DNA of 64,000 bases from Endozoicomonas euniceicola (GTDB lineage: Bacteria > Pseudomonadota > Gammaproteobacteria > Pseudomonadales > Endozoicomonadaceae). Position 1 is the stretch's first letter; every line of letters begins with the position of its first letter. The stretch lies in assembly GCF_025562755.1 (NCBI RefSeq), contig NZ_CP103300.1:2015001-2079000 (forward strand), written 5' to 3'. This document shows, piece by piece, positions 49,502-57,286 of this stretch. The notes under the pieces are model-generated. The model was given only the letters and a program-made list of their open reading frames with translations. It ran no database searches and was not told the origin of the DNA. The translations under genes and the position numbers were made by a program.

Positions 49502-51270
49502 TGGTTGATTCAGTATCAGGCGGCCGTCCGCAGACGCCCGTTGAAGCCTTTCAGGAACAGCAGAAAACGAATCAGGCAGATAAGATCGATAAAATAGGTC
49601 TGAGTTACAATTCCGATAATTCAGTGTCTCATCGCACTGCCAGAAGCGAAACCACTCTTGCTGCACCTGAGAACCATGCACCCAGCATCCCGGAACCCAA
49701 TGCCGGAACAACAGCAACCGGGGTAGAACTCAGCACAGCTAAGTCGCAAAGCCACCTAGACCAGCTTCGGGCAGGGGTATACTCAAGCTTTGATATGATC
49801 GAAAAAAACCATCCAGGTCTTGCAACGCCAGAGTTTCAGGCAAAAGCTGAAAACCTGAGGTTTGAGGTTGATCACTTGAAACCTTCATCCATTTCCGATG
49901 CACAACTGAAAAATTTGCAGCAGAGCGTGAAAACCCTGGGGGACGCTGCTGCCTCTCCGACTCTGGATGCGGACAAGCTGGATCAGATCATGTCCGAAAT
50001 TCAGACCAAAATGGATGAGAATTCCGTAAAGTTTTCTCAGTTTGAAATACAGTCCCGTTCAGATAATGCTCAGCAAACGTATGACAAAAATATTGAAGGC
50101 ATTGAACAGTATATAAAGGATGTAGAAGAGGCAAAGGCATCACAATCCTCAGGTGGCGGCTGGCTCAGTGGGATTATTACGGCAATCTTTCCGATTTTCG
50201 AGATTGCCGCCCAAATTACGAAAGCCGTGGATCCCGATACAGACTTTAGCCTGTTCTCACGTAACAGCTCAATTGGGAGAGCCATTGGTCAGGCTGAAAA
50301 AGACGTAGAAGAGTTCTTCGCACCAATGGGAGACAAGCAAGCCTGGGATAACTTAGGCAAAGATTTAAAGCAAGACTTCAATAAGCTTGGCCATGACATA
50401 GAAAAAGCCTTCGAGCCAATGGGAAAAAAGGAAGCCTGGGAAAACTTAGGTGACGATGTTAAACAAGACTTCGAAAAACTTGGCAAGGACATAGAAAAAG
50501 CCTTCGAGCCAATAGGAAAAAAGGAAGCCTGGGAAAACTTAGGTAACGATGTTAAACAAGACTTCGAAAAGCTTGGCAGGGACATAGAAAAAGCCTTCGA
50601 GCCAATGGGAAAAAAGGAAGCCTGGGAAAACTTAGGTGACGATGTTAAACAAGACTTCGAAAAGCTTGGCAAAGACATAGAAAAAGCCTTCGAACCAATA
50701 GGGGAAAAGGAAGCCTGGGAAAACTTAGGTGACGATGTTAAACAAGACTTCGAAGAGCTTGGCACGGACATAGAAAAAGCGTTCGAACCAATGGGGAAAA
50801 AGGAAGCCTGGGATAATTTAGGCGATGATATCCTTAATGACCTTGGCATTGAGCCCAGCTCAGGAAAGCCAGTTGAATCAGCAACTGTTGCAGAAGATTC
50901 ATCTCTCGCAGTCGAAAAAGAAAAAATCAAAATCGAAAAGGAACTGGGTGCCGCTATGCAAGGGCTTGATGTTGGTGAGTCAGCCTTGACCAGTCAGGAG
51001 ATGATGAAGTTATTGCAGAAGATGAAAGACGCTGAAGAAAACAAAGAGAAGCTCGAAGAAGCCATTGCTGCCCTTGAGTCCGGCGATCTTGAATCACTCA
51101 AGCAAGCCGTTGCCGGGCTATCAGAAGGCGACGCCATTATTTCACTGATAGATAACCCTGAAACGGCTTCTGCCGGGCTGGTGAATTCGCTTCTGGACGT
51201 GCCTGCCGAGACAGCCAAAATACATGAAGACCAAATGCTGCAAAACAGTATGGCCAAACGCTTTAGCTAA
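49501..51270 (+). CDS. Probable type III secretion translocator or effector with 31-residue repeats
   Basis: The 589-residue protein lacks a signal peptide and is mostly helical. Order: a Ser/Thr/Pro-rich N-terminus typical of type III substrates (MVDSVSGGRPQTPVEAFQEQ), a helical part (about 80-210), one hydrophobic segment (GWLSGIITAIFPIFEIAAQI, about 220-240), five complete and one partial 31-residue repeat (residues 273-448), then an acidic coiled-coil C-terminus. The repeat consensus is F-E-P-M-G-K-K-E-A-W-E-N-L-G-D-D and K-Q-D-F-E-K-L-G-K-D-I-E-K-A. The upstream chaperone gene makes secretion likely; only one hydrophobic segment argues against a classical YopB-type translocator. The secretion apparatus itself is not in the window. 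Confidence 0.7.
   Translation: MVDSVSGGRPQTPVEAFQEQQKTNQADKIDKIGLSYNSDNSVSHRTARSETTLAAPENHAPSIPEPNAGTTATGVELSTAKSQSHLDQLRAGVYSSFDMIEKNHPGLATPEFQAKAENLRFEVDHLKPSSISDAQLKNLQQSVKTLGDAAASPTLDADKLDQIMSEIQTKMDENSVKFSQFEIQSRSDNAQQTYDKNIEGIEQYIKDVEEAKASQSSGGGWLSGIITAIFPIFEIAAQITKAVDPDTDFSLFSRNSSIGRAIGQAEKDVEEFFAPMGDKQAWDNLGKDLKQDFNKLGHDIEKAFEPMGKKEAWENLGDDVKQDFEKLGKDIEKAFEPIGKKEAWENLGNDVKQDFEKLGRDIEKAFEPMGKKEAWENLGDDVKQDFEKLGKDIEKAFEPIGEKEAWENLGDDVKQDFEELGTDIEKAFEPMGKKEAWDNLGDDILNDLGIEPSSGKPVESATVAEDSSLAVEKEKIKIEKELGAAMQGLDVGESALTSQEMMKLLQKMKDAEENKEKLEEAIAALESGDLESLKQAVAGLSEGDAIISLIDNPETASAGLVNSLLDVPAETAKIHEDQMLQNSMAKRFS
50317..50845 (+). repeat. 93-bp in-frame tandem repeat
   Basis: Unit starts are at 50317, 50410, 50503, 50596 and 50689, with a partial sixth unit from 50782 to about 50845. 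The middle units are nearly identical at the nucleotide level (for example GAAAAAGCCTTCGAGCCAAT at each unit border), pointing to recent expansion. The first and last units are the most divergent, as expected when repeats are homogenised by internal recombination. Confidence 0.92.
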
Positions 51271-51334
51271 TCTTACCTGACACCCTCCAGAAGTAGGGGG
51301 TTTTACGTTCATTCGATAAAATCCGCACATACGA

Positions 51335-51364
51335 AAAAGCCCACATCATCTGATGTGGGCTTTT
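51335..51364. terminator. Strong terminator between repeat-protein gene and tRNAs
   Basis: AAAAGCCCACATCA (51335-51348) pairs perfectly with TGATGTGGGCTTTT (51351-51364) around a 2-base loop. It can end the tRNA transcript on the minus strand and the type III substrate transcript on the plus strand. Confidence 0.85.
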
Positions 51365-51369
51365 ATATA

Positions 51370-51446
51370 TGGCGCGCTCGGGAGGATTCGAACCTCCGAC
51401 CGCCTGGTTCGTAGCCAGGTACTCTATCCAGCTGAGCTACGAGCGC
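51370..51446 (-). tRNA. tRNA-Arg (anticodon ACG)
   Basis: The minus strand reads GCGCTCGTAGCTCAGCTGG at the 5' end, the anticodon stem-loop CCTGG-CTACGAA-CCAGG (anticodon ACG), a T arm GGAGG-TTCGAAT-CCTCC and an acceptor end CGAGCGC-G with CCA encoded. The 77 bases include CCA. The body is very close to E. coli tRNA-Arg(ACG), in which the first anticodon base is edited to inosine. Confidence 0.97.
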
Positions 51447-51535
51447 GCAATTTGTTGCGTGGCTATTTTTACACCACTTAATTGATCAATTCAACATCAA
51501 CCAATCTTTTTTCAAGCCAGATTCAAATCAGAATC

Positions 51536-51625
51536 TGGCGGTGAGGGAGGGATTCGAACCCTCGATACGCGTTAACGTATACACGCTTTCCAGGCGTGCT
51601 CCTTCAGCCACTCGGACACCTCACC
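51536..51625 (-). tRNA. tRNA-Ser (anticodon GGA)
   Basis: The minus strand reads GGTGAGGTGTCCGAGTGGC, the anticodon stem-loop CACGC-CTGGAAA-GCGTG (anticodon GGA), a long variable arm (TATACGTTAACGCGTA) typical of tRNA-Ser, the T arm GAGGG-TTCGAAT-CCCTC and acceptor CCTCACC-G with CCA encoded. The length is 90 with CCA. It probably shares a transcript with the downstream tRNA-Arg, which lies 89 bases further. Confidence 0.97.
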
Positions 51626-51677
51626 GTTATCGCTGCTGCTTTCAAAGAAAGTTTGTCGCTGCGAACAGGTGGCGTAC

Positions 51678-51704
51678 TTTATAGCAGTGTTTGCTAAAAG
51701 GCAA
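51678..51704 (-). promoter_or_regulatory. Possible promoter of the tRNA pair
   Basis: On the minus strand TTGCCT (51699-51704) and TATAAA (51678-51683) are spaced 15 bases, a little short, followed by a GC-rich stretch (GTACGCCACC), as is common at stable-RNA promoters under stringent control. About 50 bases remain to the tRNA-Ser 5' end. Confidence 0.35.
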
Positions 51705-51746
51705 AGGCAAAAGACCAAAAAAGTTGAACTCCTCGGAAAATCCCTA

Positions 51747-52571
51747 TCACTTCAACCGATTAAGATGAAATGCACGAGCCAGCACTGCTTCAAAAATACA
51801 TTCTGGCAACAGCCTCTGCAAAAACGGCAGGCTTCGGCTGCCGTTCCCTACTTTGACCGAGCCGGATGCTTTACCGGCTTTTACTCGCCTGACAATAACA
51901 CGAGCCACCTTCTCAGCCGGGGTAGGGTTATCCTGGGAAGCACCAGCACGTTTCCACAAGGCGTCTTCAATGGGCTTATAAAAAGAGCGGTCAGGCAGGG
52001 CTCTTGCCAGTGCCTTTCTGGCATTATCGGCAAAGCGGGAACGAATGGCTCCGGGTTTCACGCTCATCACGTCAATACCAAAGGGGTTGAGTTCCATACG
52101 TAACGTGTCAGAAAAAGCATTGAAAGCGGCTTTGGAAGCACAATAGGTTCCAGAGAAAGGGGTCACCACCTGACCGGAGACACTGCCTATATTGATGATG
52201 GTGCCGGATCTTTGAGAAATCATGGCCGGTGTCACCGCCTGAATCAGTTTAAGTGGCGCAAAGACATTGGCTTCAAACTGCATCCTGACTTCCGACTCAG
52301 GCATCTCAACCACCGCCCCCATAGCACCATAACCGGCATTATTCACCAGCACGTCAATTCCACCCGCCGCTTCCATGCTGGCGAGCAGCTTCCTGACCTG
52401 ATCATCACAGGTGATATCCAGAGTCTCGATTCTGATACCTGATGACTCAAGGTCTGATAAGGTTTCTTTTCTTCGAGCTGTCGCCCAAACCTGCCAGCCC
52501 TGACAGTTGAATTCTTGCGCAAGGGCTCTGCCGATGCCCGAGGAACAGCCGGTAATTAAAACGTTTTTCAT
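51747..52571 (-). CDS. Short-chain dehydrogenase/reductase
   Basis: The 274-residue protein is a classical SDR: the cofactor motif VLITGCSSGIGRALA, the NNAG motif LVNNAGYGAMGAV, the catalytic Ser in NIGSVSGQV and YxxxK as YCASKAAF, with the following PGAIRSRF loop. The absence of an acidic residue after the second strand and the Arg in WATARRKETL suggest NADPH preference. Substrate unknown. The gene overlaps the upstream rmuC by four bases and so is translated after it. Confidence 0.9.
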   Translation of the reverse strand: MKNVLITGCSSGIGRALAQEFNCQGWQVWATARRKETLSDLESSGIRIETLDITCDDQVRKLLASMEAAGGIDVLVNNAGYGAMGAVVEMPESEVRMQFEANVFAPLKLIQAVTPAMISQRSGTIINIGSVSGQVVTPFSGTYCASKAAFNAFSDTLRMELNPFGIDVMSVKPGAIRSRFADNARKALARALPDRSFYKPIEDALWKRAGASQDNPTPAEKVARVIVRRVKAGKASGSVKVGNGSRSLPFLQRLLPECIFEAVLARAFHLNRLK

Positions 52572-53926
52572 TGGGTCTTTTTTTCAGTCAGCTGCGATAA
52601 ATCGGATGTATCCAGTGTCTGTCTGGAAAACTCTTTTTTCACCCTGACACCCAGTGCAACAAACTCATTAGTTTGTGAAATCAGGTTGCCGCGTCCTTGT
52701 TTAAGTGTATTCATGGCTTCGTCATAAGTATTTCTTGTTGTTGTCAGCTGAGTGTCGAGCTTTTCCATCTTCTCTACAAATACACGTAACTTGTCGTAAA
52801 CCAGGCCAGCCCGGTCAGCCAGTTTTCTGGCATTAGCATTTTGTCGTTCAATCGTCCAAAGGTTGGCAACCGTTCTGAGGGTAGCAAGCAGCGTGGTGGG
52901 GGTCACTACCACAATATTCTGTTCAAAAGCATCGTTAAACAGTTTCTGGTCATGCTGGAAAGCGGCGATAAAGGCGGGCTCTACGGGCATAAACATAAAA
53001 ACAAAGTCTGGCGTTTTCACGCCCGGAAGGTTGGGATAATCTTTATCGCCCAGACCTTTAATATGATTGCGAATACTGAGGATATGGCGTGACAGGGCCG
53101 ATTGCCTTTCGTCATCATCTTCTGCATTCACGTAAGCCATATAGTCCACCAGCGACACTTTAGAATCGATAATAAGATGCTTTCCCTCTGGCAGATAAAC
53201 GACAAAATCTGGTCGTTTATTCTGACCTTCATCGTCTTTGAAGTTAGCTTCCCGCTCGTACTCTTCACCTTTGATCAGGCCACTGCTTTCAAGAATTTTT
53301 TCAACCTGAAGTTCTCCCCAGTTGCCCTGTAGCTTTTTATCGCCTTTAAGGGCCCTGGCAAGATTACCGGCTTCATCGGTAATTCTCTGATTCAGGCTGT
53401 GCAGCGTTTCGAGTTGTTGTTTTAAGGCCGCCCTGCCTTCTATATCAGCCTGTTGAGCCTGCTCTACTTTATTTCGAAAATCGCCTAACTGCTCTTTAAA
53501 AGGTTTAAGTAATGTATCCAGACGCTCCTGATGCTGCTGGGAAAACAGTTTGCCCTTAGCCTCCAGAATTTCACTGGCAATATGATGAAACGCCTGCTTC
53601 TGGGTTTCGCGGTTGTCTTCCAGATCTTTTATCGTTTTTTCATTATGCTGTTGCTGCACTTCAAGACGTGCTCTTAATTCCCGTACAGCCTGTTCAGCCT
53701 CGCTGCGGTTCTCACGTTCAACCTCAATGCGTTCCAGTAAACGAGTCCGGTCGTCTTCGCCCTGCCGGATACGCTGATCACGTTCCGTTACTCTATCCTG
53801 CTCACTGCTCAATAAGGTTTCCAGCTCGGCCTGCGTCCGTAAATTTTTTTGCCGTGCCACCAGCCAGCTCAGTAAAGAAGACAATACTGCAACAATAGCT
53901 GCCACGATCACTGTGGTTGAGGACAT
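52568..53926 (-). CDS. rmuC: DNA recombination protein RmuC
   Basis: RmuC limits inversion of short palindromes and is proposed to be a nuclease. The 452-residue protein (E. coli 475) has an N-terminal membrane anchor (VIVAAIVAVLSSLLSWLVA), a long coiled coil (residues 25-185) and the RmuC domain with KKLQGNWGELQVEKILESSGL, KRPDFVVYLPEGKHLIIDSKVSLVDY and PDFVFMFMPVEPAF. The acidic residues and Lys of IDSKVS fit the PD-(D/E)XK pattern. It is first in a two-gene unit with the SDR gene. Confidence 0.95.
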   Translation of the reverse strand: MSSTTVIVAAIVAVLSSLLSWLVARQKNLRTQAELETLLSSEQDRVTERDQRIRQGEDDRTRLLERIEVERENRSEAEQAVRELRARLEVQQQHNEKTIKDLEDNRETQKQAFHHIASEILEAKGKLFSQQHQERLDTLLKPFKEQLGDFRNKVEQAQQADIEGRAALKQQLETLHSLNQRITDEAGNLARALKGDKKLQGNWGELQVEKILESSGLIKGEEYEREANFKDDEGQNKRPDFVVYLPEGKHLIIDSKVSLVDYMAYVNAEDDDERQSALSRHILSIRNHIKGLGDKDYPNLPGVKTPDFVFMFMPVEPAFIAAFQHDQKLFNDAFEQNIVVVTPTTLLATLRTVANLWTIERQNANARKLADRAGLVYDKLRVFVEKMEKLDTQLTTTRNTYDEAMNTLKQGRGNLISQTNEFVALGVRVKKEFSRQTLDTSDLSQLTEKKTQ

Positions 53927-54055
53927 AAACAGAATCTCATTCAGGGTTGATCTTCAGCCATGTTACTATTCCAACAGAGCGTTTTCATAGACATCAGTCG
54001 TGCTCCAGTCATTTCGAAATCAGTAGCCGTCGAGAATAGCCGCAGGAATGAGAAT

Positions 54056-54517
54056 TTGAATGCTTTTGTTCAGGAGCGAATCGTTTCGCCCATAAAAGCT
54101 TTATTAAACCAGGGGCTAACCCCGGACTCTCTGGCATTGTGCCTTGCGGTCGGCTTTGTCTTGGGTTTCTTTCCTGTGTTTGGCATCACCACCCTGCTCT
54201 GTGTACTGACTGCCGGGGCTCTGCGACTGAACCAGGTGGCTATACAGGTTGCCAACTATTGCGGTTATCCATTGCAATTTATTCTGTTTATTCCTTTTAT
54301 ACGGCTTGGGGAGTATCTGTTTGGGCTGGAACGAATTTCGGTGAATCCTGCCGATATATTCATGTTAGCGAAAAGCGACTTCAGCCTGTTTCTTGAGCTT
54401 TATGGTCTGGCTATCTCAGCCGCCTGCGCTGCCTGGCTGGTTGTAGCAATGCCTTTAATACTGCTGTTATGGAAGGGGTTCGCCGTTTTGCTGAAAGCAA
54501 AGATGAAAACGGTTTAA
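54056..54517 (+). CDS. DUF2062 membrane protein
   Basis: The DUF2062 pattern is clear: VQERIVSPIKALLNQGLTPDSLALCLAVGFVLGFFPVFGITTLLC, then NQVAIQVANYCGYPLQFILFIPFIRLGEYLFG. It has three membrane segments and unknown function. An open frame reaches back to an ATG at 53960, but TTG at 54056 has AGGA seven bases upstream and gives the usual family beginning NAFVQERI. I favour TTG; the longer form would add 32 residues without family similarity. Confidence 0.82.
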   Translation: MNAFVQERIVSPIKALLNQGLTPDSLALCLAVGFVLGFFPVFGITTLLCVLTAGALRLNQVAIQVANYCGYPLQFILFIPFIRLGEYLFGLERISVNPADIFMLAKSDFSLFLELYGLAISAACAAWLVVAMPLILLLWKGFAVLLKAKMKTV

Positions 54518-54538
54518 GCGTCCCTGCTCAATGCTGTG

Positions 54539-54910
54539 TTAATATTGTTCCTGCACTTCAAAAAAATCCTGCGACAATTTCCATACACCAGCATCATTTT
54601 TCACCCATTCCTCCAGTGTAATAATGCCTTTGCCCACATTCATAGACCAGTTCGCTCCGAGGTGAACCTTTTCATCGCCGACCTGTTTCAACCACATGTC
54701 GTTATAGTGCAGGTCAGAGGCTCCGGACTGAATAAATGGACGCCAGAAGTTGTCTATATTGTCTTTGCCAACATATTCTCCCATGGGGTTAGCCTGCAAG
54801 ACCGCATCAGGCATATAACCGGAAACGCAATAGTCGATATCTCCATGATTAAAGTGCTTAACCCATTGTTTGCTGGCAGCCAGAACTTCAGCTAGCACAT
54901 GGTGACTCAT
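54539..54910 (-). CDS. NTF2-like/SnoaL-type protein
   Basis: The 123-residue protein has the cone-shaped alpha+beta pattern of the NTF2/ketosteroid-isomerase superfamily: an N-terminal helix with WVKHFNHGDIDYCVSGYMPDAVLQANPMGEYVGKDNIDNFWRPFI, then three strands ending in WKLSQDFFEVQ. Such proteins are small-molecule enzymes or scaffold domains; no catalytic Asp can be assigned. AGGAGG seven bases before ATG 54910 fixes the start. It is convergent with the DUF2062 gene. Confidence 0.78.
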   Translation of the reverse strand: MSHHVLAEVLAASKQWVKHFNHGDIDYCVSGYMPDAVLQANPMGEYVGKDNIDNFWRPFIQSGASDLHYNDMWLKQVGDEKVHLGANWSMNVGKGIITLEEWVKNDAGVWKLSQDFFEVQEQY

Positions 54911-54991
54911 GAGTCGCCTCCTCATGATCGCTATGGGTGACTGAAGTTTAGGCTAATTCAGAGCCACTGATTTTATGATTACTAAAGCACT

Positions 54992-56044
54992 TCATAAACC
55001 GTCATCATGGTCATGTTCTTTATGATTTTGCGAAGAGTGCTTATCAGAAAAGTAATAAAGGTCGCATCTAAAACCAGGTATTTCTGTATTTGTATCGTAA
55101 TGGTTTTCGATGAATATTTGGGTATGACCCGGGGCAGAAAAGGTTTTGAGCAGGTTTTCATCGCTGCAATCACATCTGGACAACGCGCCACTGGCAATAT
55201 CACACACTTCGTTTGTTATCGATTTGGAGCCATAGGCAACCATGTAGTTGTAGAGATTCGCTTCTGTTTTGCCTTCCTTTTTGGGTTGATCAAAAACCAA
55301 CTTAACAGAAGACAGAGTGACAGAAGGATCTCTGACTATCTGATTAACGTGCTTATATCTTGGTATCAACTCATTGTTCTTATACTTATTGGTGGAGCCT
55401 GAACGTTCAGTCGCCGGCCTCTCAAAAAGCCAGTTGACTTTATCAAACAACTTTTCTTCACTGGTATCATCCCAGCGATAACCTATTCTGTACTCCGGAA
55501 TCACCGCTTTACTATCAGAAGCTTTAACGCTGTAACTAAAGCCCACTTTTGGAAGTTTAAACTGGCAATGTTCACGGGACTTAGTGCAAACATGTCCTTC
55601 CGCTTTGTCACTTCGCTCATCCCATTCCCAGTTTTTACCGGGGACAATGATTATAGGGCGGTTCCTCATTTCAAACAGACGGAACTTTCCAAGATCAAAG
55701 GTCACAAAATACTGTTTATTGTCGTAGTGATAAGTATAACGGCACTTATAGCCCAAAATCGGCACCCTGCTATAGGCGGCAGAGTGAAAGGTTATTCCAC
55801 TAACACGATAAGGGGTTTCTACTACCCCAGGCACTTCTGCTACATAAGGTGTTTTAAGCAATGTTTTGAATATGTCAGGAAGATTTGCTGGAAGATGACC
55901 TGGAGTTGCCTCCAAGTCAGACGAGAAACTACTGTACTTAAACTCTAACTGCTGAGGATCAGGACAGGGAAATTCATGACCGATGGCAGTATTCGTAAAA
56001 AACAGTCCAAATAAAGCGCTGGTACAAAAAAACTGGCGTTTCAT
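54992..56044 (-). CDS. Secreted protein of unknown function
   Basis: The 350-residue protein has a signal peptide (MKRQFFCTSALFGLFFTNTAIG) and begins its mature part with HEFPCPDPQQLEFKYSS, an arrangement (CPDP near the N-terminus) seen in small secreted proteins of several host-associated gammaproteobacteria. Eight Cys (GYKCRY, HVCTKSREHCQF, EVCDI, SRCDCSD, FRCDLYY) probably form disulfides. The C-terminus is His/Asp-rich (HKEHDHDDG), a possible metal site. No domain recognised. Confidence 0.6.
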   Translation of the reverse strand: MKRQFFCTSALFGLFFTNTAIGHEFPCPDPQQLEFKYSSFSSDLEATPGHLPANLPDIFKTLLKTPYVAEVPGVVETPYRVSGITFHSAAYSRVPILGYKCRYTYHYDNKQYFVTFDLGKFRLFEMRNRPIIIVPGKNWEWDERSDKAEGHVCTKSREHCQFKLPKVGFSYSVKASDSKAVIPEYRIGYRWDDTSEEKLFDKVNWLFERPATERSGSTNKYKNNELIPRYKHVNQIVRDPSVTLSSVKLVFDQPKKEGKTEANLYNYMVAYGSKSITNEVCDIASGALSRCDCSDENLLKTFSAPGHTQIFIENHYDTNTEIPGFRCDLYYFSDKHSSQNHKEHDHDDGL

Positions 56045-56244
56045 GAATAACTACCCGAACTGAACAAAACTTAATGCCTGAAGACTCACAACTGGTGAGT
56101 CTGGCACAGGATTAGCCATTGTCCAGCTACGCATAATTTATAGAGTCACTCAAAGCTCAGGCTCATTAATGACAACCGCCTCCTGTTTCCAGTATTGAGA
56201 CGGTTGCACTTGCTCTAACCGATAAAATAAACGACAGTTATTTA

Positions 56245-57270
56245 TTACTTCTTCTCGGCATACTTCATTGAGTCCAAAGCCACCGCAAAGATAATAATGG
56301 AACCTTTAATAATATACTGCCAATAAGGGCTCACACCGATGTATGTCATGCCATAGTTAATCAGGGTGAAAATTAATACGCCCGTTACCACACCGGCAAT
56401 ACTGCCAACACCACCAGCAAAGGACACGCCCCCCACCACACAGGCAGCAATGGCATCCAGCTCGTACATAAAGCCAAGGTTATTGGTGGCACTGCCAATC
56501 CGGCCCGCTTCCAGCAAACCGGCAAAGGCATAGAAGACACCAGACAGGGCGTACACTTTCAGGAGCGTTAAAGCTACGTTAACACCGGATACCTTAGCGG
56601 CTTCAGGGTTGCCACCGATGGCAAAGATATTCTTGCCAAAGACAGTCTTGTTCCACATGACCCAGCTGATGACAATAGCAATGGCCGCATAGAACGTAAT
56701 ATACGACAACCTGAAACTGCCCAGCCGGATAAACCCCTGGGTAAACTCTGAAAAACGGGCATCAAAGCCAGCAACAGGTGATGCTCCTACCATATCAAAG
56801 TACAGGGAGTTAATGCCGTAGACGATAATCATCATGCCAAGGGTGGCAATAAACGGCGTCACATTCAGATAAGCCACCACAAAACCGTTTAACAGCCCGA
56901 TCAGTGCACCAATAGCGCAAACCAGAAGAATAACAGCAGGAATGGGAATGGCACCCAGTTCAGGAAACACCTTATTGACGTTGGTTACTGCCTGCAACAT
57001 GGTGGCGGACACAACCGCAGCCAGCCCGACCTGGCGACCTGCAGAAAGGTCCGTTCCCTGGGTCACAATCAGACTTGCAACACCCAGTGCAATAATAATT
57101 CGTACCGACGACTGAGTAAGGATATTACTCAGGTTTCTCAGACTAACAAACGACGGCTCCTGAATAATAATGATCGCCAGAAGAATCAGAAGTACGGCAT
57201 AAATACCACCTTCCTTGATCATCTGCATTGCGTTAAAGCCTTTTCGATTAAGGCCTGCTGCATTGCCCAT
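56245..57270 (-). CDS. mglC: Galactose/methyl-galactoside ABC transporter permease MglC
   Basis: The 341-residue protein (E. coli MglC 336) has about 8-10 membrane segments and close similarity in IIALGVASLIVTQGTDLSAGRQVGLAAVV, GLLNGFVVAYLNVTPFIATLGMM and the EAA-like loop AIGGNPEAAKVSGVNV. It forms the channel for sugars delivered by MglB. GGAG lies seven bases before the ATG. It is the last gene of the mglBAC operon, 16 bases after mglA. Confidence 0.95.
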   Translation of the reverse strand: MGNAAGLNRKGFNAMQMIKEGGIYAVLLILLAIIIIQEPSFVSLRNLSNILTQSSVRIIIALGVASLIVTQGTDLSAGRQVGLAAVVSATMLQAVTNVNKVFPELGAIPIPAVILLVCAIGALIGLLNGFVVAYLNVTPFIATLGMMIIVYGINSLYFDMVGASPVAGFDARFSEFTQGFIRLGSFRLSYITFYAAIAIVISWVMWNKTVFGKNIFAIGGNPEAAKVSGVNVALTLLKVYALSGVFYAFAGLLEAGRIGSATNNLGFMYELDAIAACVVGGVSFAGGVGSIAGVVTGVLIFTLINYGMTYIGVSPYWQYIIKGSIIIFAVALDSMKYAEKK

Positions 57271-57286
57271 GGAAATACTCCTTTAA

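Noticed and set aside
50289..50930. 213-codon minus-strand frame with Ser/Lys/Phe repeats
   Set aside because: It is the antisense reading of the 93-bp repeat region of the type III substrate; repeats keep all frames open.
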